Shown here in pieces: positions 9,139 to 19,610 of a stretch of DNA of 61,029 nucleotides (the stretch's first letter is position 1; each line of letters starts with the position of its first letter). The DNA comes from Azohydromonas aeria (GTDB lineage: Bacteria > Pseudomonadota > Gammaproteobacteria > Burkholderiales > Burkholderiaceae_C), in the NCBI RefSeq assembly GCF_009760915.1, contig NZ_VIDQ01000041.1, forward strand, positions 1 to 61,029, in the 5' to 3' direction. The translations under genes and the position numbers were made by a program. The notes under the pieces were generated by a model. It searched no databases and was not told the DNA's origin. It saw only the letters and a program-made list of their open reading frames with translations.

Positions 9139-9597
9139 ATGACCCGCATCGGCCTGATTTCCGACACCCACGGCCTGCTGCGCCCGCAGGCGCTGGCCGC
9201 GCTGCAGGGCTGCGACGCGCTCATCCACGCCGGCGACATCGGGCCGGAGGAACTGCTGCGGCGGCTGGAGACGATCGCGCCGCTGACCGTCGTGCGCGGC
9301 AACAACGACCGTGCCGACTGGGCCCTGGCCCTGCCCCACAGCGCGCTGCTGGACGTGGAAGGGGTGCGGGTGTGCGTGGTGCACGACGTCAAGGAAGTCC
9401 CCGCGCCGCTGCCGCCGGGCGTGCGCGTGGTCGTGGCCGGGCACTCGCACAAGCCCGGCTGCGCCGAGCGCGGCGGGGTGCTGTGGGTCAACCCCGGCAG
9501 CGCCGGGCCGCGGCGCTTCAGGTTGCCGGTGTCGGTGGGCGAGCTGCGGGTGTCGGGCAGCCGGGTCGAGGTCGAGCTGCACACGCTGGCGGTCTGA
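9139..9597 (+). CDS. Small metallophosphoesterase (YfcE/MJ0936 family phosphodiesterase)
   Basis: 152 residues from the ATG at 9139. Metal-binding motifs are in order: D9-x-H11 in ISDTHG, D33 in HAGDIG, GNND at 54-57, and GHSHKPG near 101. The protein ends with a short beta stretch after WVNPGSAGPRR. Family members hydrolyse phosphodiester model substrates in a manganese-dependent way; the cellular substrate is unknown. It is followed after 39 bp by the XdhC-like gene on the same strand. Confidence 0.92.
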   Translation: MTRIGLISDTHGLLRPQALAALQGCDALIHAGDIGPEELLRRLETIAPLTVVRGNNDRADWALALPHSALLDVEGVRVCVVHDVKEVPAPLPPGVRVVVAGHSHKPGCAERGGVLWVNPGSAGPRRFRLPVSVGELRVSGSRVEVELHTLAV

Positions 9598-9636
9598 AAC
9601 CGGCCGCCTTCATCACGACAAAGGGAGCTGCAAAGC

Positions 9637-10653
9637 ATGGAAGCCGTCGATCTGGAGCTCATGCGCGCCGCCCTGGCCTGGACGGGCGAGGGCCGGCGCT
9701 GCTGGAGCGCCACGGTGCTGCGCACCTGGGGCTCGGCACCGCGCCCGGTGGGCGCCATGGCGCTGCTGTGCGAGGACGGGCGCGTGGCCGGCTCGGTGTC
9801 GGGAGGCTGCGTCGAGGACGACCTACTGGCGCTGCTGCGCGCCGACGCCACCGGGCTGGACGCCGGGCGGCGCCTGGTCTATGGCCGCAGCGACGCGGAG
9901 CGCGCCCGGCTGCGGCTGCCCTGCGGCGGCACGCTGGAGCTGTGGGCCGAGCCGGCGCCGCTGAGCGACTTTGAACAGGTGCTGCGTTTCATCGACGCCG
10001 GCCAGGGCTGCGTGCGCGAGATCCTGTTGCCCGACGGCACGTCGGGCGTGCGGGCCGCTCACGCCGGCGACGCGAGCGCGCTCGACGAGGCTCAAGGCCG
10101 GTTCACGCAGCGCCTGGGGCCCCGGCGACGGCTGGTGCTCGTCGGCGCGGCGGAGGTGTCGCGCTACCTGGCGCCGATCGCGCGCACGCTGGATTTCGAG
10201 GTCGTCGTCATCGACCCGCGCCGCGAGTACCTCGACGGCTGGCCGGCGCAGATTCCCGCGCGCTTGATGGCCGACATGCCCGACGACGCGCTGGCGGCCC
10301 TGAAACCCGACGCCAGCACCGCCGTCGTGGCGCTGTCGCACGACCCCAAGCTCGACGACCTGGCGCTGCTGGAGGCGCTGCCCGGCGCGGCCTTCTACGT
10401 CGGCGCGATGGGCTCGCTGCGCAGCACCGAGGCGCGGCGCGAGCGGCTGGCGCTGTTCGAGCTGGCGCCCGAAGCCATCGCGCGGCTGCGCGGGCCGATC
10501 GGGCTGGACCTGGGCAGCCGCACCCCGCCGGAGATCGCGGTGGCGATCGCGGCGGAGCTGATCCAGTGCTGCCGCGCCGAGGAGACGCGCCAACGCCGCG
10601 CCGCCGCGGCCGCGCTGGAGGGCGGCGCCGATGGCTGCCGGGTGGTGCCTTGA
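9637..10653 (+). CDS. XdhC/CoxI-family molybdenum-cofactor accessory protein
   Basis: 338 residues. The N-terminal XdhC_CoxI domain has CWSATVLRTWGSAPRPVGA and GSVSGGCVEDDLL (about 22-65). The C-terminal Rossmann part has RRLVLVGAAEVSRYLAPIA and VIDPRREYL (about 165-205), then VALSHDPKLDD and FYVGAMGSLRS, typical of the family. XdhC-type proteins bind and protect the molybdenum cofactor and help sulfurate and insert it into xanthine dehydrogenase-family enzymes. It is directly coupled to the nucleotidyltransferase gene that follows. No molybdoenzyme structural gene is present in the window. Confidence 0.9.
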   Translation: MEAVDLELMRAALAWTGEGRRCWSATVLRTWGSAPRPVGAMALLCEDGRVAGSVSGGCVEDDLLALLRADATGLDAGRRLVYGRSDAERARLRLPCGGTLELWAEPAPLSDFEQVLRFIDAGQGCVREILLPDGTSGVRAAHAGDASALDEAQGRFTQRLGPRRRLVLVGAAEVSRYLAPIARTLDFEVVVIDPRREYLDGWPAQIPARLMADMPDDALAALKPDASTAVVALSHDPKLDDLALLEALPGAAFYVGAMGSLRSTEARRERLALFELAPEAIARLRGPIGLDLGSRTPPEIAVAIAAELIQCCRAEETRQRRAAAAALEGGADGCRVVP

Positions 10654-11225
10654 GCGCCGTGACGGTGCGGCCGCTGCTGCTGGCCGGCGGCTTCTCCGTG
10701 CGCTTCGGCGCCGACAAGCGCTTCGTCCCGCTGCCCGAAGGCGACACGTTGCTGGAGCGCAGCGTGGCGCTGTGGCGGCAGGCGCTGGGGGAAGTGTTCG
10801 TGGCGCTGCGCGGCGACGACGCCGCGCTGGCGCAGCGCGTGCGGGCGCTGGGCGGCGCGCCGGTGCTTTGCGATCGCAGCGCGGAGGGCCTGGGCGCGAC
10901 GCTGGCGCAGGCCGCGGCGCTGCTGCCGCCGGGGCCGGTGCTGGTCGGGCTGGCGGACATGCCCTTCATCCGCCGCGACACGCTGCGGGCGCTGGCGGAT
11001 GAGCTGGCGGCCGGCGCCGAGGTGGTGGCGCCTTTTTTTGGCGCGCGGCGCGGCAACCCGGTGGGCTTCGCGGCGCACTGCCGGCCGCTGCTTCTCGGAC
11101 TCAGCGGCGACCGCGGCGCCGGGGCGCTGCTCGCCACGCTGCCGCTGCGGCGGCTGGCGGTGGAAGACGCGGGGGTGCTGCTGGACATCGACCGGCCGGG
11201 CGACCTGCAAGCCGCCGCCGATTGA
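10650..11225 (+). CDS. MobA/MocA-like nucleotidyltransferase
   Basis: About 191 residues. The most economical start is the TTG at 10650, which overlaps the stop of the XdhC gene as TTGA; GTG codons at 10659 and 10665 are alternatives. The N-terminus PLLLAGGFSVRFGADKR is the nucleotide-binding loop of MobA-like NTP transferases (consensus LAGG.S.R.G..K), and LVGLADMPFI carries the metal-binding Asp. MocA-type enzymes attach CMP to molybdopterin for xanthine dehydrogenase-family enzymes, which fits the XdhC partner. The exact nucleotide and cofactor are inferred from context. Confidence 0.85.
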   Translation: MSAVTVRPLLLAGGFSVRFGADKRFVPLPEGDTLLERSVALWRQALGEVFVALRGDDAALAQRVRALGGAPVLCDRSAEGLGATLAQAAALLPPGPVLVGLADMPFIRRDTLRALADELAAGAEVVAPFFGARRGNPVGFAAHCRPLLLGLSGDRGAGALLATLPLRRLAVEDAGVLLDIDRPGDLQAAAD

Positions 11226-11238
11226 CCAAGCCGTTCGT

Positions 11239-14200
11239 TCAGACCACGAACAAATCGACCGCGTTCAGCGCCGTGCCGGCGCTCAGCCTGGCGAACAGCA
11301 CCGCGGCACCCGTGCCGCTGCCGTCGGCGTCATAGCGCAACTCGCCGCTGGCGCGGTCGTAGAGCAGCCGGTCGTCGCGATCCAGCGCCGCGCGGCCCTG
11401 CACGAAGGTGCCCGCAGCCACCGCGCCGACGGGGCCCAGGGCCTTGAACACCGCGTCGTCGAATTCGAGCCGGTCGTCCACGGTGTTGAAGTCGGCAATC
11501 GCGTCCAGCGTTGCGACGGTAGGCAGGTCCGCGAAGCGAAAGGCGTCCTGGCCGCTGCCGCCGACGAGCGTGTCCAGCCCGGCGCCGCCGGCCAGTGTGT
11601 CGTGGCCATCGCGGCCGACCAGGAAATCCGCGCCCGCCCCGCCGTCGATCGTGTTGGCGCCGGCATTGCCCAGCAGGATGTCGTCGCCTTTGGAGCCGGT
11701 AACGTTCTCGATATTGCGCAGCGTGTCGATGCCGGAGCCGCCGGTATCCTGGGCCAGCGCCGATGCCAGATTCACCGTGACGCCGGCAGCGGCGTAGAGA
11801 TAACTGGCAGTATCGGCACCGGCAGCGCCATCGAGAACGTTGTCGCCGGCACCGGAAAACAGCACGTTGTTCAAGTTGTTGCCCGTCAGCCCGGCCGCGC
11901 CGGGCAGCAGGATGCGGCCGTTCTCGATGTTTGCACCCAGCACATGGGCATTCAGGAAGCTCCACACCGTGTCGATGCCGCCGGCAGCGGTGGCATTGGT
12001 TTGCGTCACGGTATCGCCGGTATCCCGAACATAATAGATATCCGAACCGTCGCCACCCGTCATGGTGTCACTGCCGGCGCCGCCGTCGAGGGTGTCATCG
12101 CCGGCCAGGCCGTTGAGTATGTCGTTGCTGGCCTGACCGACGATATTGTCGTTGCCCGAAGTGCCATTGAACACATTGGCCGGTGTGACCGTGAACTGGA
12201 AATCATCGTGAACGCTGGCGCCCTGGCCATCCCGGGCGGTCAGCCGCAGATGATAGGTGCCCATATCGGCACTGCCGGGCGTGCCGCGCAGCGTGCCGGT
12301 GGCCGTATCGAATTTCAGCCAGGGTGGCACTCCCGAGCCATTAGACATGGCAAGCGCAAATGTCAGGGCGTCGCGGTCCGGATCAATGAGGCTGTTGGCC
12401 GGCAGCTTGAATTCGAAAACTCTTCCAGCCGTTGCACTGCGGTCCGGCAGCGGGTTGGAGACCACGGGCGCATCATTGGCGGCAATGATGCGCACCGTGC
12501 TGCTGCCGGACACGCTCAGTGCCCCGCCCGTGCCTTGAGAACCGGTATTGCCGTCGCTGAATATCCAGTCAATCCGCACCTGCGCCGGCGGCGCGTCGGA
12601 ACTGTTGGAATAGCCGATCTGCTGCAGGGCGCGGTCCACCAAGGTCTGGGTGGCCGAGGTGTTGAAGCTCAGCACCAGTTGCCCGCCGGCATTCTTCAGC
12701 ACCCTGCCGACAATCACGCCATCGACCGAAAACTGATTTCCCGCCACGAGGGCCGACAGCGTGGAATCGGCCGTCGTGGAGAACACGTCCGAGACGTCCG
12801 CTCCGCCATGGCGGGCCAGCGTCAGCGTGGCGCCACCATAATTTCCTCGCGCATTCAATTGGGCATCGAAGACATGGACGCCAGGAGACAGTTCGACCGG
12901 AAAATTTGATGGGTACAGCGTGGGCTCGCTGTAGGTGGCGACGAAGGGCAGCGTGTCTCCTGCGGGGGAAAAGCTCAGGTCCAGGCTGCCGTCGGTGTTG
13001 TAGCGAAGCAGCTGGAAGTCCTGTGTCTCGTATCCCTCTCCTCGCGAGGTGGAAACCAGTATCTTGCCGTCCGCTTGAATCGCAACGCTGTAGTTGATGC
13101 CCGTCCTGTCCACGTCCCATGTCAGTTTCGTGATGACCTTGCCGTCGCCATCGAAACTGGTGTCCAGGCGGCCGTCGGGAAGATATCGCACCACGACGAC
13201 GTCACCATGGCTCTCACCGGCCACCACGATCTTTCCATCCGCTTGCAAGGCAACGCTGAAAGCCTCGGAATAATCGTAGTCATGGGCCACAATACGGGTA
13301 GTGACCAATCCCTGATTTCCAAAACCAGCATCCAAGCTGCCGTCAGCGTTGTAACACTTGACAGCAATATCTCTCTGCGCATAGCCTACCGCCACTATTT
13401 TTCCGTCAGCCTGCACGGCCACGGCCCCGTCGTAACTGTGCGAACCCAGGCCCGAAACAACCATGCTGTCGACGCCGAACTTCAAATTCGCCTTGCCATT
13501 GGCGTTGTATTGAACCATGACCAACTTGTAGTCGACCAGTCCGACCATCAATATGTTTCCGTTCGGCAATACCAATATATCCCGCGTAGAGATATCGTAG
13601 CCATAATAAGGACCAACCTTTCCACTCCGGCCAAAGCTGGTGTCCAGCGTGCCGTCAGTGTTGTAGCGCGCCACGACGAAACCGCCGGGTGCCGCCAGCA
13701 GTATCTTGCCGTCTGCCTGCAAGGCCACTTGCGAGCCATCTGCATACGATCCGGAAAGAGAGGAAACAATCTTTCCCCCAACCCCGAAACCAGCATCCTG
13801 GCTGCCATCGGCATTCAGTCGCGTCAGCACCACGCGGCCGTCAACAAACCCAGGCAGCAGCATCTTGCCATCCGGCTGCAGCGTGACGGTACAGCCATAT
13901 CCCGGCTGGTAATAAACTGGCCCACTTGCATTCCCCGTTTGCCCGACCGCAGCGAGAAGCAGCTTGCCATCCCCGTCGAAACTCGTGTCCAGCGTACCGT
14001 TGGACAGATACCGGGCCAACGCAATCCGGCCCGAGCCGTTGTCGCCCTCGTTGCCCATCAGGAGAATGCGGCCGTCCTTCAGCACGGCCATCGATCTCAG
14101 GCATTCGCTGCCGCCCAGGTCGGTCACCACTTTCCCATCCGCGCCGGAAAACGTTGGAGCCGAATTGGCCCCAAGCAGGCCATTCAAGCCATTCAATGCC

Positions 14201-14664
14201 AGTGCCTGTGTTTCGACGGCACCCACTGTCGATTCCAGCCGCAGGTTCCCGCCCCAAGCCGCCGGGCCGGTGGCATCGACCGACGCCGCCACATCCGCGC
14301 CCGTGGCCCGTGCCCAGGCGCCGACGTAAGCCTGCCCCAGCGCGCCCTGCGCCACGCCGCAGCCGTAGAGCAGGATGTCGCCGCTGGCCGTGAGCGCCTG
14401 GCCCATGGACCGCAGCGCGGCGGCGTGGCCAGCCAGGGCGGCGGTGTCCACGAGCGTCGAGCCCAACTGCAGCGCTCCAGGCGCGCCGTGGCTGACGACG
14501 TGGATGCTGTCCAGGCCGCCGCGCCCCGCCAATGCCCGCTGCATTTGCAGCAGGCCGACCTGGCGGGCGTCGAGCATGATGGCCTCGGTATCCGCAACGA
14601 GCTGGCTGACGATGGAAGCAAGGCCGGCGACGCGCGCGTCGATGAACACCACTTTCTTTGCCAT
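11239..14664 (-). CDS. DUF4347 / delta-60 repeat / cadherin-like / RTX exoprotein
   Basis: 1141 residues. I use the ATG at 14664 (MAKKVVFIDARV); a GTG four codons earlier is possible. Domains: DUF4347 (about 1-155) with H59-G60 in HVVSHG and C102 in ILLYGCG; a run of delta-60 repeats (about 180-580, DTSFDGDGK/QADGKI pairs) that likely form a beta-propeller; an Ig-like unit (about 585-740, YSNSSDAPPAQVRIDW); a cadherin-like CADG domain (about 745-850); then RTX nonapeptides GGxGxD (about 855-1060) and a tail ending DLFVV. No signal peptide, so it is a type I secretion cargo. The delta-60 part is visibly less GC-rich than its surroundings (26 of 60 bases G+C at 13561-13620). Function is unknown; surface attachment or proteolysis by the DUF4347 domain are possibilities. 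Confidence 0.88.
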   Translation of the reverse strand: MAKKVVFIDARVAGLASIVSQLVADTEAIMLDARQVGLLQMQRALAGRGGLDSIHVVSHGAPGALQLGSTLVDTAALAGHAAALRSMGQALTASGDILLYGCGVAQGALGQAYVGAWARATGADVAASVDATGPAAWGGNLRLESTVGAVETQALALNGLNGLLGANSAPTFSGADGKVVTDLGGSECLRSMAVLKDGRILLMGNEGDNGSGRIALARYLSNGTLDTSFDGDGKLLLAAVGQTGNASGPVYYQPGYGCTVTLQPDGKMLLPGFVDGRVVLTRLNADGSQDAGFGVGGKIVSSLSGSYADGSQVALQADGKILLAAPGGFVVARYNTDGTLDTSFGRSGKVGPYYGYDISTRDILVLPNGNILMVGLVDYKLVMVQYNANGKANLKFGVDSMVVSGLGSHSYDGAVAVQADGKIVAVGYAQRDIAVKCYNADGSLDAGFGNQGLVTTRIVAHDYDYSEAFSVALQADGKIVVAGESHGDVVVVRYLPDGRLDTSFDGDGKVITKLTWDVDRTGINYSVAIQADGKILVSTSRGEGYETQDFQLLRYNTDGSLDLSFSPAGDTLPFVATYSEPTLYPSNFPVELSPGVHVFDAQLNARGNYGGATLTLARHGGADVSDVFSTTADSTLSALVAGNQFSVDGVIVGRVLKNAGGQLVLSFNTSATQTLVDRALQQIGYSNSSDAPPAQVRIDWIFSDGNTGSQGTGGALSVSGSSTVRIIAANDAPVVSNPLPDRSATAGRVFEFKLPANSLIDPDRDALTFALAMSNGSGVPPWLKFDTATGTLRGTPGSADMGTYHLRLTARDGQGASVHDDFQFTVTPANVFNGTSGNDNIVGQASNDILNGLAGDDTLDGGAGSDTMTGGDGSDIYYVRDTGDTVTQTNATAAGGIDTVWSFLNAHVLGANIENGRILLPGAAGLTGNNLNNVLFSGAGDNVLDGAAGADTASYLYAAAGVTVNLASALAQDTGGSGIDTLRNIENVTGSKGDDILLGNAGANTIDGGAGADFLVGRDGHDTLAGGAGLDTLVGGSGQDAFRFADLPTVATLDAIADFNTVDDRLEFDDAVFKALGPVGAVAAGTFVQGRAALDRDDRLLYDRASGELRYDADGSGTGAAVLFARLSAGTALNAVDLFVV

Positions 14665-14713
14665 CTGCCTGTCCACGCCGGCCCTTGGAAAGCCGGCGCC
14701 TCCCTGGAAAGCA

Positions 14714-14735
14714 ATCGTTTACAGATACTAACGAT
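14714..14735. promoter_or_regulatory. Inverted repeat upstream of the DUF4347 gene
   Basis: ATCGTT (14714-14719) and AACGAT (14730-14735) form 6-bp arms separated by 10 bases, 50 bp upstream of the ATG, inside an AT-rich patch in otherwise GC-rich DNA. The spacing of about one and a half helical turns suits a dimeric regulator. The rest of the 14665-14912 gap holds a strong hairpin with 9-bp arms (AGGCCCGCG at 14830-14838 and CGCGGGCCT at 14852-14860) without a T-run. Confidence 0.4.
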
Positions 14736-14912
14736 CAGCTTTCAGCGCTCCGGTGCTGTTCCAGGACCCGGCAAACCCGCATGGACAACAACGGGCAAGA
14801 CGGCGATGGCGGGCCGCGTGGATGTGCGCAGGCCCGCGCGGATCGCTCCGACGCGGGCCTCGGCAGGGACGCAGGGCTGACTGCCCTGCTGATCCAGGCG
14901 GGCTGCCGGGGT

Positions 14913-17375
<2,463 letters not shown>

Positions 17376-17469
17376 TGTCCGTGCTTGACCCGTGCGGGCG
17401 GCGACTGGGGTTGTGTACTGCTGCCGGGACTGGGGCTTCGTGCCCGGTGGCCGCGCCAGCCGGAGTGCG

Positions 17470-17763
17470 TCAATCGACGCGCGATGCCCAGTAACGCGGC
17501 CGCTTCCGATGGGGCGCAATGGCGATCACGAGAATTTCCCGTGCCGACACGCGGTAGACCACGCTGAACGGAAAGCCCTTCACCAGGACGCTGCGGGTTT
17601 CCTGTCAGGAAGGGGCGCCTCCCAAGGGGTGCGATGCCGCACGCGCGACCGCGGCTTCCACGGCCGCCTGGAACCGAACACCCGTGCCGGTGCGCGCCTT
17701 GGAGTAGTACCCGACTTCGTCCAGCAACTCGGCTTGCGCAGCGGGCAGGAAGCGGACCTTCAC
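17470..17763 (-). pseudogene. RelE/ParE-superfamily toxin, interrupted by an in-frame stop
   Basis: I translated this by eye. It begins with a GTG at 17763 that overlaps the antitoxin stop (GTGA). VKVRFLPAAQAELLDEVGYY and FQAAVEAAVARAASHPLGG are the N-terminal half of a ParE/RelE-like toxin. A TGA at 17607-17605 ends it after 52 codons. The same frame then continues without any shift: TRSVLVKGFPFSVVYRV, EILVIAIAPHRKRPRYW, to a natural TGA at 17472-17470. The whole would be 97 residues, the normal size. The interruption is a single codon and not a frameshift, so this is either a recent nonsense mutation or a sequencing error. The conserved C-terminal strands lie after the stop, so no functional toxin should be made. 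Confidence 0.85.
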
Positions 17764-17990
17764 TGTGCGATCCGGCGAGCCTTGGCAAAGACCTCATCGG
17801 CATCGACCGCCTGCACTTCGCCCCGGTCGTACTCGGCCAGGCGCCGCTCGATCTCCGGCGCCCAGGCCGAATCCAGCTGCGAGGCTGCCGGTTCGTTCAG
17901 CGATTCCAGCAGCCGGTCCACGAGGCGCTGCCGGTCTTCCGGCGAGAGGGCCAGCCCGTGCTGGACCAATTCGGCAACTCGATCAGGCAC
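17760..17990 (-). CDS. Antitoxin of the addiction-module component family
   Basis: 76 residues from the GTG at 17990 (MPDRVAELVQHG). I prefer this start to the GTG at 17996 because an AAGGAG box (18001-17996 on the minus strand) lies 5 bases upstream of 17990 but overlaps the other codon. The acidic helical sequence SPEDRQRLVDRLLESLNE and the ending with EIERRLAEYDRGEVQAVDADEV are typical of the putative addiction module component family (unstable antitoxin), which pairs with ParE-like toxins. Its stop overlaps the toxin GTG by four bases. It is intact while its toxin is broken. Confidence 0.85.
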   Translation of the reverse strand: MPDRVAELVQHGLALSPEDRQRLVDRLLESLNEPAASQLDSAWAPEIERRLAEYDRGEVQAVDADEVFAKARRIAQ

Positions 17991-18049
17991 GGCCACTCCT
18001 TGAAGACATATCCGGGTCCCGATCGTAGTACCGCCTCACGGCCTTCATT

Positions 18050-19471
18050 TCAGCTGCCCTGCCGCAACCTTTCCTCCAGGAACCCCAGCAGCCGCGCGTC
18101 CGTCCCCCATGCCGCGTTGAGCCGCAGCCGGTCCAGCCCCGCGCCGCGGCGCGAGAACATGTGGCCGCCGGCGATGACGATGCCGGCCTCGCGCGCGGCC
18201 TCCACCACGGCCGGCGCCTCCACGCCCGGCGGCAGCGCCGCCCACAGGAACACGCCCCCGCCGCCCGCCGCGTCGGCGTCGAAGCGCAGCCCGCAGCGCT
18301 GCAGCGCGGCGATGGCCGCGCCCCGCGCGCGCGCCAGCCGCTCGCGCAGGCGCAGCACGTGGCGGTGGTAGCGGCCGCTGCGCAGCACCTCGGCCACCAG
18401 CGCTTCCTCCAGCGTCGAGCCCGAGAGCACGTCCATGAGCTTCAGCGCCACCAGCCGCTCCACCAGCGGCGCCGGTGCGGCCAGCCAGCCCACGCGCAGG
18501 CTGGGGCTGAGCAGCTTGCTGAAGCTGCCCACCTGCACCACGCGGCGCAGGCCGTCGATCTGCGCCAGCCGCACGCCGGCGTCGCCGGCCAGGTCGCCGT
18601 AGACGTCGTCCTCGACCAGCATGAAGTCGTGGGCCTCGGCCAGGTTGAGGATGCGGTGGCTGCGCGCCGGCACGGTGCTGCCGCCGGTGGGGTTGTGCAG
18701 CAGCGTCTGCGTGAAGAAGGCGCGCGGCCGGTACTCGCTGGCCAGCGCGGCGAGCGCGTCCAGGTCCGGCCCCTCGGCCTCGCGCGGCACGCCCACCACG
18801 CGCAGCCCCAGCGCGGCGAGCTGGCTGTGCAGCAGGAAGTAGCCCGGGTCGTCCACCAGCACCACGTCGCCCGGCGCGGCCAGCACGCGCGCGGCGAGCT
18901 GCAGCGCCTGCGAGGCGCCGAAGGCCGTGACCACGTGCGCGGCGCTGGCCGGTATCTGGCGCCGGGCCAGGCGCTGCGCCAGCTGCTCGCGCAGCGCGGG
19001 CAGGCCCTGCACCGGCGGCACCACCGCGGCCTCGGCGCTCTCGCGCAGGCTGCGCGCCAGCGTGGCCGGGGCGATGGCGTCCTCGTACCAGTGTCGCGGC
19101 AGGTAGCCCGAGCCGGCCTGCAGCAGCGTGGCGTCGGCCGACAGCGCGCTGTGCGTGAAGCCGGCCGTGGTGGTGGCCGGCTCGGCCCGCGGCGGCGGCG
19201 GCGCCTGCACCGCGGCGCGCCCGGCCGGTCGCTGCACGTAGTAGCCCGCGCCCGGGCGCGAGGCGACGTAGCCCTGGCCGGCCAGCCGGTCCAGCGCCGC
19301 CAGCACGGTGTGCACGCTGACCTCCAGCCGCGCCGCGAGCTGCCGCACCGAGGGCAGCCGCGCCCCGGGCAGCAGCGCGCCCTCGTCGATGCGCTGCGCG
19401 AAGTGGCGCACGATCTGCTCGGTCAGCGGAACGGCGGCGTCCTTCGTCAGGGTGAACATGGCGAGCGGCAT
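18050..19471 (-). CDS. MocR-type regulator (GntR helix-turn-helix plus aminotransferase domain)
   Basis: 473 residues. Residues 12-80 are a GntR winged helix (PLTEQIVRHFAQRI, LPSVRQLAARLEVSVHTVLAALDRLAGQGY). A Pro-rich linker leads to a fold-type I aminotransferase domain with DDPGY, HNPTGG, VEDDVYG and the PLP lysine K319 in SFSKLLSPSLRVGW. MocR proteins use PLP or its adducts as effector and control neighbouring genes. It is divergent from the aminotransferase gene at 19611, the usual arrangement for a regulator and its target, with palindromes between them. An ATG at 19459 is an alternative start. Confidence 0.93.
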   Translation of the reverse strand: MPLAMFTLTKDAAVPLTEQIVRHFAQRIDEGALLPGARLPSVRQLAARLEVSVHTVLAALDRLAGQGYVASRPGAGYYVQRPAGRAAVQAPPPPRAEPATTTAGFTHSALSADATLLQAGSGYLPRHWYEDAIAPATLARSLRESAEAAVVPPVQGLPALREQLAQRLARRQIPASAAHVVTAFGASQALQLAARVLAAPGDVVLVDDPGYFLLHSQLAALGLRVVGVPREAEGPDLDALAALASEYRPRAFFTQTLLHNPTGGSTVPARSHRILNLAEAHDFMLVEDDVYGDLAGDAGVRLAQIDGLRRVVQVGSFSKLLSPSLRVGWLAAPAPLVERLVALKLMDVLSGSTLEEALVAEVLRSGRYHRHVLRLRERLARARGAAIAALQRCGLRFDADAAGGGGVFLWAALPPGVEAPAVVEAAREAGIVIAGGHMFSRRGAGLDRLRLNAAWGTDARLLGFLEERLRQGS

Positions 19472-19486
19472 TCAAGCATGGCCGCC

Positions 19487-19564
19487 ACGGTAACCGTTCT
19501 GGTCCGCGCGCCAAACAGTTCGCCGACCGTTACGGTCGCCGTACCGGGACGGTGCAACGGTGCC
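19487..19564. promoter_or_regulatory. Candidate MocR operator region
   Basis: The 139-bp gap between the divergent regulator and aminotransferase holds three related motifs: ACGGTAACCGT (19487-19497), CGACCGTTACGGTCG (19524-19538, two 7-bp arms around one base), and a direct repeat ACGGTGC at 19549 and 19557. All share ACGGT/ACCGT half-sites. MocR regulators typically bind repeated half-sites in such divergent gaps. No clear -35/-10 pair was assigned. Confidence 0.55.
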
Positions 19565-19610
19565 GCCTTAGCCTTCGGCTCCCTGCTGCCCTGGACACCT
19601 GCCTGCCGCC

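Noticed and set aside
14830..14860. The strong hairpin as the terminator of ygiQ
   Set aside because: It has 9-bp arms but no T-run on the minus strand, so I did not call it a terminator.
17585..17625. Selenocysteine or readthrough at the toxin TGA
   Set aside because: No hairpin with SECIS features is evident directly after the TGA, and the family does not use selenocysteine. A nonsense mutation or sequencing error is simpler.
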